64,000 nucleotides of DNA, from assembly GCF_048594095.1 (NCBI RefSeq), contig NC_132812.1, forward strand, positions 4,788,501 to 4,852,500, in the 5' to 3' direction. Of the stretch, positions 19,107 through 31,849 are shown piece by piece. The notes beneath the pieces were generated by a model. It searched no databases. It was not told the DNA's origin and saw nothing but the letters and a program-made list of their open reading frames with translations. Position 1 is the stretch's first letter; every line of letters begins with the position of its first letter. The stretch comes from Paramormyrops kingsleyae. Lineage: Eukaryota > Chordata > Actinopteri > Osteoglossiformes > Mormyridae. A program made the translations under genes and the position numbers.

Positions 19107-21060
19107 TTTATTTCAACATGAGGCACATCTCCAACATTATTCTTTATAACACATCCTTTTCAACAATATCAGAATCTATATTCTGTTCAAATAAGTTTTC
19201 ACAGATATCCAAACCTTAAAAATTAAATAAAAGAATAAATAAAAATATTAAATATTAAATTATAAAAAATAAAATAAAAAGTGTTGCACTTTCTAATAAC
19301 ACTATCATCTCTTTTTCCTCTGCAAGGACAATAATAATCTGTAAAGCTTTAGCACATTTGATATGGAAAACACATTTTGACTTAACCAAGATATTTTCAA
19401 TGGCAAAATATGCTGGCTTATTTGATATTACTTTCATCCTATTGCCGTTTAATTGTGGGCTTTGTGTCTTTACTATCTTATTTTTAATGATAAAAAATAT
19501 AATGGGCTATCTTGCTAAAGGAAAATTCCACCTCTGTGATAGAGAACCTGGTGTCTTGTTTTTTTGTTTGTCTCAGTTGCCCTGTTTTTGTTATGGCCCC
19601 ACTTCCTCTTTCACGGTTACTTCTTCCCGTTCCTATTCATTACGGATATATGGGCCAATTTGGGGTGTTTTGTTTAGTACTCTAGTAGGGAAAGCCAGTA
19701 CGTGTATTTTGACCCATGTGCTTGGGGTCCCTGTTTTGAAAAGTGCTATTAATGCATCAACACTGCATTCCCCATTTCTTTATCAGAAGTGCTGAGCCTT
19801 GTGATGTCATGTTGGTTTAGCTGTAAGTCAGTTCTGTGAAGCTATTAATCAGAAGAGATTAACTTGGACTAAGAATCCATGTAATTAACATAACAAGAAC
19901 TCACTTGGAAGGATTTCTTAGATTGAAAAAGGAAGATAATTTTTTTCAGAGCCTACAATGCAAAATTTAAAGTTAATACAAAACTAAACATAAGCACATT
20001 CTTGGTAGCCTTGATAAATGTTTTAACTTTAAACAAAATTGTCTAGGGAATATTCAGCTTCAAAAGCTAGCTTGTGATTTCCCAGCAGACCACTTAGCAT
20101 ACTTGGGTGTGAGCTTTCCTCCCTCATCTCCCATCCACAAAACAACCTGGTTGAAAACAGCTTTAGACTAGTTTACAAGTAATATGCCAATCTCCATGTC
20201 CCAGATTACATATAAGAACTTTTACATATTACAAGAGGACAAAGCAGTGGTGTATCCTGGTAAGATGGCCGATTTCCCAGAGTGACATCATCTGAGGGGG
20301 CAGCACTGGCACCAGGGGAACAGGGTGAAATTGCCTAGGGAACTACATGGGTTTCAACCGCTACTGCGACATAGACTACTGTGTACATACCTGTCCTGGC
20401 AGGCATTTCTAATAGAATTAACTTTGTTTTATTCTGTTTTTCTTTGTGCCATTTTAATATTTAACCATCACTATTTTATCCCCTTCTGTTTCACTTAACT
20501 AAAGATCTTTTCACACAACTGAAAATCTTAGCTATTGAGTGGGATGCCATTAAAAGGCAATATAAGCAGGCAACATAGAGGCATGGAGATATTTTGTGGT
20601 GAATGAACACAAAAATTCTCCTAGAAAAGAATGAGCCCAGTTCATAGAACCAATCCTTTCCATTTGTTTAGGAAACTGTACAATTATCGGTGCCCTCAAG
20701 GTTGCCCAGAGATTTTCATTTCTCTGCTCATTAGTAAAGGTCACCCTGTGTGAAGGACAAGGCATAATTAGTCTTCAGGAGTGGTAGCCCTGTATTCTCT
20801 CCCTTCAGTATGATGTTCTTCAGTGAGCTGGTCTCTCTGTCTCCTGCTTCCTCCAGCTCAGGCCCCCAGCTTCACTCCTCAGAGCTTGTACATTTATTGG
20901 GAGCGAAATAGCCAATTAAATCCAGCCTGGTGACATAGCGGGTCACAGGCAGGGACCCACATGCCCAAGCCTCATGTAGGATGTACATCCACACAAGGCA
21001 GCTGTTTTGCATGAAATAGCAGAAGATATGTGAATTCCCGCTTATTAAATGAGATCTGGA
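19107..21060. other. AT-rich non-coding sequence
   Basis: No supported gene. The longest frame (19358-19795, plus) has no recognisable motif and is not counted. No repeat family was recognised. Confidence 0.45.
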
Positions 21061-21504
21061 CAAGCAGGTATAGAAAATGGATGGATGGATGATAGTAGAT
21101 TAAAGATCAGAGATATTTTCATTGTCATTTCACATTTTATGTGCAAGACATACAGGAGAACCGAAATGCCGTTTCTCGCTCGCTGGTGCGCGTACCGCAC
21201 AACTGCAAAATTATAGACATTCTATACAAAAAAACAGATAACAAGACACAGGACAAACTGACAAGGCCAGAGACATATCGACAAAGTGCAGATGGTAGAA
21301 AGTGCAAATGGTAACAATATATTTAAGTCAGTTGTGCAAATGATAACAGTTTAAAAGGCAGTTGTGCAAATGGTAAACATAGATAAGGGAGTGATGCAAA
21401 TGGTGAACAATAGAGTGCAAATGGTAGCAATTATACAAGTCAAATTCAAATCAGCGGCGGAAAGGTATGAGTGTAAACAGTTCTTGAGGTAGTCAGTGAA
21501 TATA

Positions 21505-22413
21505 TTACTGTCCAGGGGCAGGAGGCAGAGTGGGGGGGTAATGGACAGAGTTCAACCTCCTGACAGCCTGGTGGATAAAGATGATTAAGAGTCTTGTGGA
21601 GCCCAGAGGGTACGGTACCGTCTCCCTGAAGGCAAGACGCTGAAGTGGGAGTGTAAGGGGTGGGAGGAGTCTATAGTTAGTTTCCTCGTTGTTGTTTATG
21701 AGCCCCACTACAGTTGTGTCATCTGCGTACTTGACAAAGTGGTTTGTGCTGTAGTCGTGTGTCAGTAGTGTAACGAGTAGTGGGCTTAACACACACCCCT
21801 GTGGAGCCCCTGTGCTGAGCATCCTGGTCCTGGAGGTGTTGCTGCTGACCCATACATTTTGTGTCCTCCCTGTTAGGAAGTCCAACACCCAGTTACAGAG
21901 GGATGTTTTGAGTCCCAATTGTGAAGTAAGCTGCTGGGATATGATAGTATAGAATGCTGAACTGAAGTCGAGGAACAGCATTCGTACATATGAGTTCTTT
22001 GAGTCGAGGTGTGTGAGGGCTGGATATAAAGCAGCAGAGATGGCATCATCACTGGACCTGTTTGACCTGTATGCAAACTGCATCGGGTCATGGGAGGAGG
22101 GGAGGATGGACTTGATGTTTTCCATGACCAGTCGCTCGAAGCACTTCATGATGGTGGATGTCAGTGCAACAGGCTGATAATCATTAAAGCTGGATGGGTG
22201 GGGCTTCTTCTGAATCGGTATTATTGTGGAGGCTTTGAAACATGTGGGAACAGTTGCTTGGCTCAGGGAGATGTTAAAGATGTCTGTGAGGACATCCTTG
22301 AGCTCTTCTGCACAGTCCTTTAGAACACGACCAGGTATGTTATCCAGTCCAGCTGCCTTGCCTGGGTTTATTCTGGAGAGAGTCTTCCACACGCTGGCTG
22401 TAGACAGACACAC
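21505..22413 (-). pseudogene. LINE reverse transcriptase fragment
   Basis: The order of RT motifs is GKAAGLDNIPGRVLKDCAEE, SFNDYQPVALTSTIMKCFER, LDFSSAFYTI (first catalytic Asp), GAPQGCVLSPLLVTL and KYADDTTVVGLI (Asp pair). It ends in a short thumb-like tail at a stop near 21505. The active-site residues are present but the upstream part is in other frames, so this is a dead copy. Confidence 0.85.
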
Positions 22414-22726
22414 AGCCTGGTCTCCCTGGGAGGGGTGGTCTACTGTGCCGGTGTGTTGTTCTGTGTTTCAAAGCGACAGCAGAAGTCATTGAGACTGTTC
22501 AGCAAAGAGATGTCATTATCACAAGTCTGGGGAGATGGTTTGTAGTCTGTGAGGGTTTGAATGGCAATGGCAACTTTATTTATAATGCACTTTTCACACA
22601 AGGAAGTTGACCAAAGTGCTAGTGTATCAGAATAAGAATAAATGCCAAAAATAAACTTAAAATCACATCTAAAATACATAAAAATTTAAATAAAATAAAA
22701 ATAATAAAATAAAAATAACATAAAAA

Positions 22727-23102
22727 TTAAAAACAAATTAAAAATGTCAACATGTCATGCTGGACCAAAGGCCAAAGGCTCTGTGCATCTCTAGTGTTGC
22801 TGAAGTATCCAGATATTTTATTGCTATATTGCAGTTTTGCCATCTTGATTCCACGGGACAGGTTAGCTCTTGCTGTAACTAGGCCTGCAGCGTCACCGGC
22901 CCTGAAGGCTGCGTCCTGTGCTCTCAGGAGCCTGCGTACTTCCCCTGTCAGCCATGCTTTCTGATTTGCTCGAACAAGTAACAGTTTTGGTATGAGTGAC
23001 ATCTTCAATGCATTTAGAGATGTATGCCGTAACAGCCTCAGTGTATTCCTCTATGTCTGTGTGGTTGTTTTGAGTTTTTGTTTTTGGTTGATTAACCTGC
23101 AA
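22727..23102 (-). pseudogene. LINE pre-RT region fragment
   Basis: Two overlapping frames read EYTEAVTAYISKCIEDVTHT then NQKAWLTGEVRRLLRAQDAA and ARANLSRGIKMAKLQYSNKI, the conserved stretch between endonuclease and RT in L2/CR1-like elements. The frames differ, so an indel lies near 22950-23000. Confidence 0.7.
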
Positions 23103-23257
23103 TCTCTAAATATAACATAAGTGTGACTAACAGTCTCCTCCATATGTATCCATACACAGATTTACTGTGACGGATACTGTAAAAAGAACGACTGAAAAAG
23201 AATGTCATACTTTATGACCCATGGATAGATGTAGTATTAAAGAAACAAATGGACTCT

Positions 23258-23498
23258 TGTCACACCCGGCTCGTCCGATCCTCGTGTGTGCCACGCCCCT
23301 CTTGTTACCTCGTGTTACTTCCTGATTGTGTTGCTTGTTCAGTTCAGCCTGTCTTTAGTATTTAGTCCGTGTCTCGGTCAGTATTCCCCAGTTCTGTCAT
23401 TGGATTGTCATGTTTGATGTTCGATGTCTGCCCGGATCCCTTAATAAACCCCGTTTGTGCGTATTACCGGCTACTCGCCTGCCTGCACGCACGTGACA
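23258..23498 (+). repeat. Solo LTR with 5-bp target duplication
   Basis: 241 bp from TGTCACACCC to ACGTGACA, flanked by perfect ACTCT copies at 23253-23257 and 23499-23503. Core motifs are GTATTTAGTCC and, about 30 bases on, CCCCAGTTCTGTCATTGG. A TTAATAAACCCC poly(A) region follows. It is closely related to the P/A element LTRs. Confidence 0.92.
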
Positions 23499-23605
23499 AC
23501 TCTCTTGTAACCGGTATTTTACACATCAACTTTTGGTGTAGAGCTCATAAAAATGATTTTTTTTTTGTAGTTTTTTTTCCCAGTTAGGGGCAGTACACAT
23601 ATATC

Positions 23606-23918
23606 CATCCATTGTCCAACCTGCTCATTCTACTGGTTCGTGGGGGGTCCAGAGCCTATCCCGGAAGCAATGGGCATGAGGCAGGGAACAACCCTGGATG
23701 GGGGGGCCAGGGCACACTCACACCTAAGGGCAATTTAGCAATGCCAATTAGCCTCAGCATGTCTTTGGAGGGAAACTGGAGTACCCAGAGGAAACCTCAT
23801 GATGACATGGGGAGAACATGCAAACTCCACACACGTGTGACCCAGGCGGAGACACGAACCCAAGTCCCAGAGGTGTGAGGCAACAGTGCTAACCACTGCA
23901 CCACCATGCCACCCCCAC
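23606..23918 (-). mobile_element. tRNA-derived SINE with RTE-like tail
   Basis: On the minus strand it begins with a tRNA-like head: box A in GGTGGTGCAGTGGTTAGCAC and box B in GGGTTCGTGTC. A conserved body follows (GGAGTTTGCATGTTCTCCCC). It ends near AATGGATGGAT, like the Rex3 LINE tail. Direct repeats ACACATATATC at 23595-23605 and 23919-23929 are its target duplication. It is probably mobilised by an RTE/Rex3 reverse transcriptase. Confidence 0.88.
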
Positions 23919-23929
23919 ACACATATATC

Positions 23930-25158
23930 ATGTTTTATAAATGATGTTAAACATGTGGATAAGAGAAGGTCAATACAGAAAACCCAAATACTATATTTCT
24001 AAAAATTTGCTAATTCACTTTAATGTTCACTATAATATTTAGAAATGACCCCTACTGTTAAACATTGCTAATGAAAGTATTCGGTATAAGCTTTGGATAT
24101 ATTAGTTAAATTATAACATTAAATGCAAATTGCTGTAATATATAACATATTATCTATAAATACTATGCTGTTTTGACAGAAGGCATTGACTTTACAATCT
24201 TCTTTTTACGGGGGTACCTGGCATTCATGTTATAATTTACATATCCTATTTGTTATGGAAGCAAAATCATTATTGTGAATAATGACTTATATGCAGCATT
24301 AATAATAAAATACGAGGTGCATTTTATTTGTGTTTTCTTCAATGAATGGCTCTCTTCAGTCACAAATGACTCTGGAGGACTGTAATAGGGAGACCATTTA
24401 GGGTAGTTCTGCAGAGAAGGCAGATTCTAGGGAGAATGTGGGTGATTAGTTGCATTATACAATATATCACTGGCTGGATACAGTGCCTCATTTGGTTCTT
24501 GTCATATTAAAAAAAAGAGAAAAGAGCCGTACTTTTTATTCCTATGCATGCTGTCAATGTGCTGGTAAGTAAGAGAACACAGAATGCAATGACGAAATTG
24601 GGGAAATTTAATCTAACAGAAGTTTACTACAGAAATTGTGTGAAACTGTAAAAAAATAAATTATGGAAGAGAACATTAACCATGTCATATTGTTTCTACT
24701 GCAGATAGAAAATGAACATTACAACACAGAAATGGAAAGTAAATTCTTTCGATAATCTGTTTTGGCAAAGACTAATGTTTACTAAATGTGAACTAAATGT
24801 GAATGACTGTGTTGAGTCTTAGACACAGTACTTGTGATGTCACTGTAGTCATTTTCCTTCATAACCATGAGTTGTTGACAATGCCATTGCAGCATTAAAC
24901 GTCATGGCATATTGCATTATATATCAGAACCTTTCAAATGTTTTACATGCTGTATGTTTACAACTGTGTTTGACTCAGGTACAGTTTTTCCAACACTTTT
25001 GGTCTTGAAATGTTGATCATATGTAACAAATTTCAAAGGCAATAAGTTTAATTGAATTATTGGTTATTAAATGACTTGTTTGTGATGTAAATTCTCTTTC
25101 AAGGAAGTACAATACTGTGCAAAAGTCTTAAGCAATTAGAAACAGTATAAATTATAAT
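23930..25158. other. AT-rich non-coding sequence
   Basis: No gene or repeat family is recognised in this stretch. Confidence 0.5.
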
Positions 25159-25860
25159 TGTCAGGGTCAGCACCTGTCCAACCCTGCCCCTCGTGTCCCA
25201 TCTCGTTTGGCCAGCAGGTGGCACTGGCCATCCTGTCCTCTTCCCTATTTCTTGCCCAGTGTGCCTAGTCCCTAGTGTATTTTCCATTTTTGGATTTTTG
25301 TTTATTTGTTGTTTTCTTATTCTGCAGTTTCTCCTGGTTTATTGTATTTTTTTATGTGTGTTCTAGTTTCTAGTTGTTCCTGGTGGTGTGCCCCCAAGTC
25401 CTTGCTATGGATTCTTAGTCTTTAGTGTTTGTTAATTCTCTTAGTTCTCAGGGTTATTGTGTCCACCTGTTTCTCCTGTGTCTCCCTTAACTGGTTCATT
25501 GATTAGGTTACACCTTGTTCCTTGTTTTTCCTGGATGTTTGTGTGTTTATGTTCCTTCCCTCATGGTGGTGTCATGGTGTGATGTTGCCATGTGTGATCA
25601 CCCTTATATCCTGTCCCTGGTTCTGCTCTCCGTGTTGCCCTGCTCTCTGGTTATGTTTACCTTATGCTTTTTGTAGCTTGCTTTTAGTATTAAGTTCTGT
25701 TATAGTAACCCCCCCCCCCGTGGTCCATTATTTTGTGTGATTCCCAGTGTTCTCTGCTTTCCTTAAATAAAAATCCCTTTTTTTGTTGGAACTGTGAGAG
25801 GATCGTCCACCTCATATCCTGCGTGCACCATGCCCCATGCACCATGTCTCTCCCTCGCAA
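25159..25860 (+). repeat. LTR-like block (TGTCAGGGTCAGC family)
   Basis: It starts TGTCAGGGTCAGCACC and shares its first ~80 bases (for example GTTTGGCCAGCAGG) with the block at 9739. A poly-C run at 25712-25721 and AAATAAAAA near 25767 could be the poly(A) region. The right end is not clear and no target duplication was found, so the limits are approximate. Confidence 0.5.
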
Positions 25861-26410
25861 TCAGTGAGTGGATGTCCTTAATGTAATTGCCTCCTTGCTG
25901 GGTGATTGTGTACCTTCAGCAGACCTGGAAGCCCTTCTGTTCCCCGTATGCTTTAGGAAACACTCAAAAAATGAAGTGCATGACCCTCTCTGATTGTATA
26001 AACCTGTCCAAAATCACTTTGTGATGTATGTCAGTCATGATTAGTATTGTAGTACTTGAGACCCGGAGAAACTGATAAACGCAAAATGCATTGATTTTCG
26101 CATTCATTAATCTCAGGCTTGTGACTTTGGATAGGTAAAACACACAGTTATGAATCGCATATCTTTGCAATTGAGAGAACTTACTAAACCTGCTCGTCCA
26201 AGTTGTAGCTTTTTGCGCTAAAATATTCCAGAGTAATCCTGTGCAAAACAAGGCATATGTTTTAATATATACATATATATGGATATATACATTTTCCACA
26301 AAAAAGCACCCCTAATTATCCATAAAATATCAATATTATTCACACAATATTGAAAACAAGGCACATATTTGCTTCTGCAATGATCCACACACCCTTCTGG
26401 GAAAAAAATA

Positions 26411-26830
26411 TTGGTAACACTTCACTAAAAGCAGTCATTATATTACATCATATGTACTTTCATAATACATTATAGTACATTCATAAAGTATTATAAACAT
26501 GGCTATAACTATTAATAAAAAGGCATGACATTATAGTGATTATACCCATTATAGTCATGTGTATTATGCATCATGAATGCTTTATCTCATCTATATTACG
26601 CTATGAATACCTACATAATGCAGAACAAAGCATCCTTAATTCTTATACTGACCATTATTATGCATTATGAAGGTATTCTGCATTATAGATGAGACCTTTA
26701 TAAAGCATTCATAATGCATGCGAAACATGGCTGTAATGTGTTATGCCTTTATATAAATATTTATAGCTGTGTCCAAAATACTTTATGAATGTTGCATTGA
26801 ATTATAGGAACAATTATTAGGCTTTATGAA
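26411..26830. mobile_element. Probable palindromic MITE
   Basis: The left edge GGTAACACTTCAC resembles that of the MITE at 51100. The inside is strongly palindromic: CATGAATGCTTTATCTCATCTAT near 26572 is mirrored by ATAGATGAGACC and AAAGCATTCATAATGCAT near 26690-26720, and an outer pair (AAACATGGCTATAA, CATGGCTGTAAT) is also seen. The right end and the duplication were not resolved. Confidence 0.4.
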
Positions 26831-27559
26831 TATGGGCTTCAAAGAAAGTTTTATCAAAATATTTATTTTAGAATTAAAAAAAAATAATTGGCTGGAGTAG
26901 AAACAACAACAAAACGCAGCATTCTATTTATTAGGGAGACAATTACTTGATATTTTTGCAATATTTATTCACAAACGTTTGTATATGTACAGTATATTTG
27001 ATGTCAAGCTCCGTCAAAACAGTTGAAACAGAACGTGCCCATCATGTAATTGTAACACCTTCCACATGTAAACACAATGACATGCTACAGCGTTGGTTTG
27101 TTGTTTGAGGCTAAAATGCCGACTAAAAGTTTAATCTCAAATTTCACTTCACCAATCATAGCATATATTGGCAGAAAAAAGATTGCGATAAACATTCTTT
27201 TTTTTCGATTCAACATCAAATCAAACAATTCTGAACAACCCTGGTAGGCTACATAATGAGCTAACCAATGAAACTTGCCTTTTGTTCAGTCACATCCTTT
27301 GAAATGGGAAGGTGAATAACCCCTCATGACCAGCAAAGCCACAGAATTGTGCAAGCCAACTGAAGACAACGTTTAAGACAGTGCCATCCAGGAAGCCAAG
27401 TTGCTAGTCTACTGTTTTGTGGATGGCCATGATCTCCGTGGACCATCAGTAATGAACAATTCATAGAGAAATATAGGCTGGCCTGGGGTGAAATAATGAG
27501 CACCCTTGGTCTAGTGCAGCATAAATTGAAAAGAGGAACACACTGGAATGTTGCCTTCA

Positions 27560-28240
27560 ATGCACCATGCCGCTTCTGACAGCTCTCTGCTTCTATGCCA
27601 CTGTGGTGGGTCCCTGCAGACCTACATATCCACATGGCCTCAGCAAGGTTTCTGTGCCATGCATCTATGCATGCATTGATCACGTTTCTCTTACACCATG
27701 CACACAACTACATACAATGTCCAGCAGGGTGGGATGCCTTACATGATACTAAAATTGGTTTTCATGCCATTGCAGGCATACCTACCATTGTTGGTGCACT
27801 GGATTGAACCCTTAACCCTATTCATACTTGCAGCCCACATGCATCTGTCAAAAGGGGTTCTTGGCACTAGGCCTAAATATCCAAGTGAAATGCAACCATC
27901 AAGTACATTTACGCACATTATTTCCAAGTTGCCTGGGAGTCCACATGATGCTTATATCTGAAGGGTGGTGTGTTTGCTGGTGGTTGGCTATTGGGAGACA
28001 GCAGGCATCCTCTTAGCAAATACCTACTGACTCCAGTGTTGAATCCCCAAACGGTGGCTGAGGAGAGGAATAACACCAAAGGTATAACACCACACACCAA
28101 AGAACACACACTGCTGTAGATTGTGCTTTGGGGATGTGAAAGACGTGATTCTGGTGCCTACCTTGAGAGCCCTACGATTTCCCCCCGAATGCTGGTGTGT
28201 AGCATGCTGTACAACATTGCAGTAATTCTTTTATTAAAAC
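27560..28240 (+). pseudogene. PIF/Harbinger (HARBI1-like) transposase remnant
   Basis: Pieces of a DDE transposase lie in order on the plus strand in changing frames: LTALCFYATV, then FHAIAGIPTIVGALD (first catalytic Asp), CQKGFLALGLNIQVKCNHQ, KLPGSPHDAY (second Asp in PHDA), and PLSKYLLTPVLNPQTVAEER with later MLYNIAV. The order matches HARBI1-type nucleases. Multiple frameshifts and stops mean it is dead. No terminal repeats were found. Confidence 0.75.
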
Positions 28241-29840
28241 ATATTTTGACCACCTCCTCAATAAAGATTCTTTTGAGATGTGTTTCTTCCTTTTTCTATT
28301 GCTGCTCGCCATTGTGTGTTTTTTTACAGAGAAGTAACATCACATTTTGAGCCCATTTTATTATTTTCAACAAATAGGTTAACTTTGATCTTAATTGTGG
28401 TTGCTTTGGTGTGTTTTTATTGATTTTGTAATTAGTTAATATATATTTTTACATTTCCATATGTCCACTGTGACCATCATGTAACATATTTCACCATGGA
28501 AATACGTGGGATCCATTTTCCTGTTATCAACAGTCTGAGCTCTTGTCACACAGAGGCTGGGAGGAGCCAACAAAGTACCACTTAAAGTTTGTTTGTTAAT
28601 TCTGGGATAACAAAGGGTTTTGGGAAACTCACGTTGACCTCTCTCGTTCTTTACTTACGTTGTTTGTTATCTTGTTCATTATTTGCTAAGATCAATTGCT
28701 TTCAGGAAAGCTACCCCAGATTGCCAGATAGATGCATTCTGAGAGAGATAAAGAACAATAATTTACAAAATAAGCAAAGAGAAAAATAATCATTCATGTC
28801 CCAGACTATTTTAAGCTTTTTATATGTACTATATTGGGTAATGAGCAACAGTATCACTGTGCACATCTATTTTATATTTGCATTTATATCTAATTGCTGC
28901 AATTTAGTTACTGCAGCCCATCATGTGACACAGGTGACCACCTGGGTGTCAACTTCTAAGGAGGCACACACACACTGCCAGGTAATTTCACTTTGCCTCA
29001 GATAGGGGGCGCCAGTCGTGATGCTCACCCAGGGTGCCACACCAGCTAGGACCCGTCTGCTCAGATCGATGCCTACTAACACATTTTGTTATTAAAATAC
29101 TGTGAACTTCATGAGCTGACCCACCCTCTTGCTGGAGTTGGAGGTGATGGTGAAGAGCTGCTTCCGGCTTTGAGAGTTGTAACACACGACAACAAGCGAT
29201 CACTTAAAATATCGCACCCCTGGCAAAGAGCACAAGAAAGGGCCTGCAATGGGCTTCTTCTGTTTAGGGGGAGGGGGCTTCTGATGGTGGGTGACACTGC
29301 TGCATAATTGATGTCTGTCGCCTCACATGTCCCAGTATGCAGCTCCCATAAGCCGCGGAATTCTAAGGGGGTAGAAAAAACACTGATCCTGCCTTTGATC
29401 TCACCACAGAGGCCCCTCACCAGTGTCACCACCTTATTGTTAAAAGGCACATTATGAGACTCAACAGATGCTTAGCTTCATGAAAAAATCATATATGTCA
29501 ATATGTTTAAATAAGGCCAGACATTGGTAAGTATCAAAATATCCATCCATATTATACTATATTTATCTAATGAAGAAGTATTATAAACTGTCTGTGTAAC
29601 TGTAATGCACAAATATTTTTAAATTGACAGCAGTGCATTTCCAAGTACATTCCTCCATTTCTCATAACTGTTTATTTGGCACAGGATGGTGAGGGACCTA
29701 TTGTAGGAAGAACAGGACAGCTTATCATTGGCAATTAATTCTTCATGCCTGCATGCCTTTGAACCTTCGGATGAAACCAGGGAGAACATGCAGACATATA
29801 CACACATTGACACACAAAGACAGACACTCAATTTATTTAT
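28241..29840. other. Non-coding sequence
   Basis: No supported gene. Bases 28990-29450 are richer in GC and look like old repeat sequence, but no family was recognised. Confidence 0.4.
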
Positions 29841-29847
29841 ATGTGCA

Positions 29848-29935
29848 TAACCCTAATCCTAACTATGCTAACCTTAACCATAAGTAACCAAACAAAATAC
29901 AAGACTTTTGGCATTTTTAGTTTTTTGCTTGCACT
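29848..29935. repeat. Partial copy of a GTCCCCA-flanked repeat
   Basis: CTAACCTTAACCATAAGTAACCAAA followed by TACAAGACTTTTGGCATTTTTA matches the middle of the fuller copies at 44560-44790 and 63058-63275. Both ends are missing here. Confidence 0.6.
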
Positions 29936-29937
29936 GA

Positions 29938-29985
29938 TATATATATGTGTGTGTGTGTGTGTTTGTATTTCTGTGTGTGTGTGTG
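29938..29985. repeat. TG microsatellite
   Basis: An interrupted run of TG/TA dinucleotides. Confidence 0.9.
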
Positions 29986-30779
29986 ACATGGATGTCAAAT
30001 TTCGGAATATTCTGACAGTCTGTATATTTCAAACACTGCAGCATTGTCCATTTCAGCAAAGCCACACTACATTATGCTACACTGAACACATCCTGCATGT
30101 CATTTGAAATGGACACATGCATCAATGGTCCTGTCTGCCTCTGGTGGCTCATGTTCTCCCCATAAACCAATATTTAATGACACCAGGGGTGATGTGTACA
30201 GACTGTGGAAGGGAGGTAGAAGTGGAGCTGATGGCAGGAGAAGGAAGCATCAGTCCTTCATTAGCCCACCTAGAGGAATCTGTGCCAGCCAGCGTTTCGG
30301 ACCTGAGTGATCAGGACCCCCGTTGCTTTCTCTTTGTTGGACTTTGCCACCCAGTGAGCTCAGTACTTCAGAGGCAGGAGCGAGATGCCCGGTAGATTCT
30401 GGATGCTTAGCCAATTCTAATATTTGTGATGATGGAACAATCATCAAACAAGAAACACACATTTCACACATTTTCTGACTGTGGGCTGGAGGTGAGAGCA
30501 GGGAAGAAGCAAAGGACAGCAGTGTTTAATCACTGAAAGGACTTTACTGTAGTGACAACACACAAAAAATCTATTTGAGAATAAAAATATGAACCAGTAC
30601 TAAAAATTACAATACTGAACTCAATAACTCACAGACACAGATATAACGAAACAGCCCAAATTCTTTTCCCAGGTAACAAAATCCCAGGCATTCTAAAAGC
30701 CAGCTGTTTGATCCTGTTAAGAACCTAAGAGAATCTCCAGTCCAATCAGAGATTAGCTTTGTTTCTAAGCTCACCCAGT

Positions 30780-30860
30780 CAATGCTTACTGTAGTTCAGC
30801 CGGTTACTCCTGTGACTGGCCTGTCACTCGTTCAAATCTCACCCTTAGCTGAATAGTCCC
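30780..30860 (+). repeat. tRNA-like SINE relic
   Basis: TAGTTCAGCCGGTTAC resembles a box A region, and GTTCAAATCTCACCC about 40 bases on resembles a box B. The cloverleaf is poor, so a decayed tRNA-derived SINE is more likely than a tRNA gene. Confidence 0.35.
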
Positions 30861-31399
30861 ATATTTGGGAGGTCCTTGAGTAAGGCCTTTAATCCTCCAC
30901 ACCTACAAAAAAATACTCCGGTGGTGCTACATGCATGGCTGACCACACAAAAAAAGTTTATTTCACCAAAACTTTAGCTCACAATTGTCTCCAATAGCAA
31001 AAACACCTCAATGTTAAAATGACGAAAAATTTTAATGAATATAAGTCAGTTTTCTTGGAAAAAACATAATGAACTAAGATGTGTAAAAAATTTAATTTAA
31101 ATAAAATGTAAAAAGACTCTCGCAACCCAATTTGGGGATTTCACTCATATCCATTGATATAGGTATAAGGTCTATGTGTTTATAATGTATAACGAAAATA
31201 TCATGTTAGTCTGACTATTTTCATTATTCTGAGATGGATATCTGAAAACACACTGGAAGGTATCCATCCTCTTGTAGAAGATTTCATTCACATTTCATTC
31301 ATAATGCATCAAGTATTAACTTGAATGCATTTACAAAGAGTTCCACATCTCTCACATAAAGCAGATACAAGGAATCGAGATCTGCCAAAGAAAAATGCA

Positions 31400-31650
31400 A
31401 CAATGCATGTTTGTTGCATGTTCTCCCTGTGTCATTGAGGGGTTTCCTCTGGGTACTCTGCTTTCCCTCTACAGTCCAAGAACATGTTGAGGCTACTTGG
31501 AGTTACTCAAATTATGTGAGTGTGCCCCGCAATTGGTTAGTGCCCCATCCTGGGTTGTTCCCTGTCTTGCAGCCATAACCTCTTGGATGGACTCCGAACT
31601 CATGACCCTGAATAGGTTAAGCGGTTTCAGAAAACGAATGGATATATGTA
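31400..31650 (+). repeat. SINE body and tail relic
   Basis: TTGCATGTTCTCCCTGTGTC, TTTCCTCTGGGTACTCTG and a tail ending GGTTAAGCGG...AACGAATGGATA match, in diverged form, the body of the SINE at 23606-23918. The tRNA head is not recognisable. Confidence 0.65.
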
Positions 31651-31849
31651 TGTATATCTGACTGCTTTAAAAGCTTCCTGCCTAATGGGATAAATATGGA
31701 AGCTCTTCCTTATACTCCAGGACTACCCAAAGCTAACAGTGTTGCTACTACATCTCCCACCCAATGCTGCACCTTCTAACAGACACCTGATGTGACATGA
31801 GGCACAGAAAGAATTTGGCTGATGGAAATCTATGTGTCATTTATGTTTC

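Larger units (their letters stand above)
21110..23110 (-). mobile_element. L2/CR1-type LINE remnant
   Basis: A 5'-truncated non-LTR retrotransposon read right to left, with a pre-RT region (22727-23102), RT (21505-22413) and a 3' part down to about 21110. About 190 bp at 22556-22745 interrupt it; they look like the 3' end of another LINE (TTTATTTATAATGCACTTTTC, then ACCAAAGTGCT) with an A-rich run. The exact clade (L2, CR1 or Rex1) was not resolved. Confidence 0.75.

Noticed and set aside
19358..19795. 145-residue plus-strand frame
   Set aside because: No motif, AT-rich low-complexity start, no splice or family evidence.
23612..23878. 88-residue plus-strand frame
   Set aside because: It is the antisense of a SINE.
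28988..29450. Overlapping frames on both strands suggesting a gene
   Set aside because: Frames are short, mutually overlapping and without motifs.
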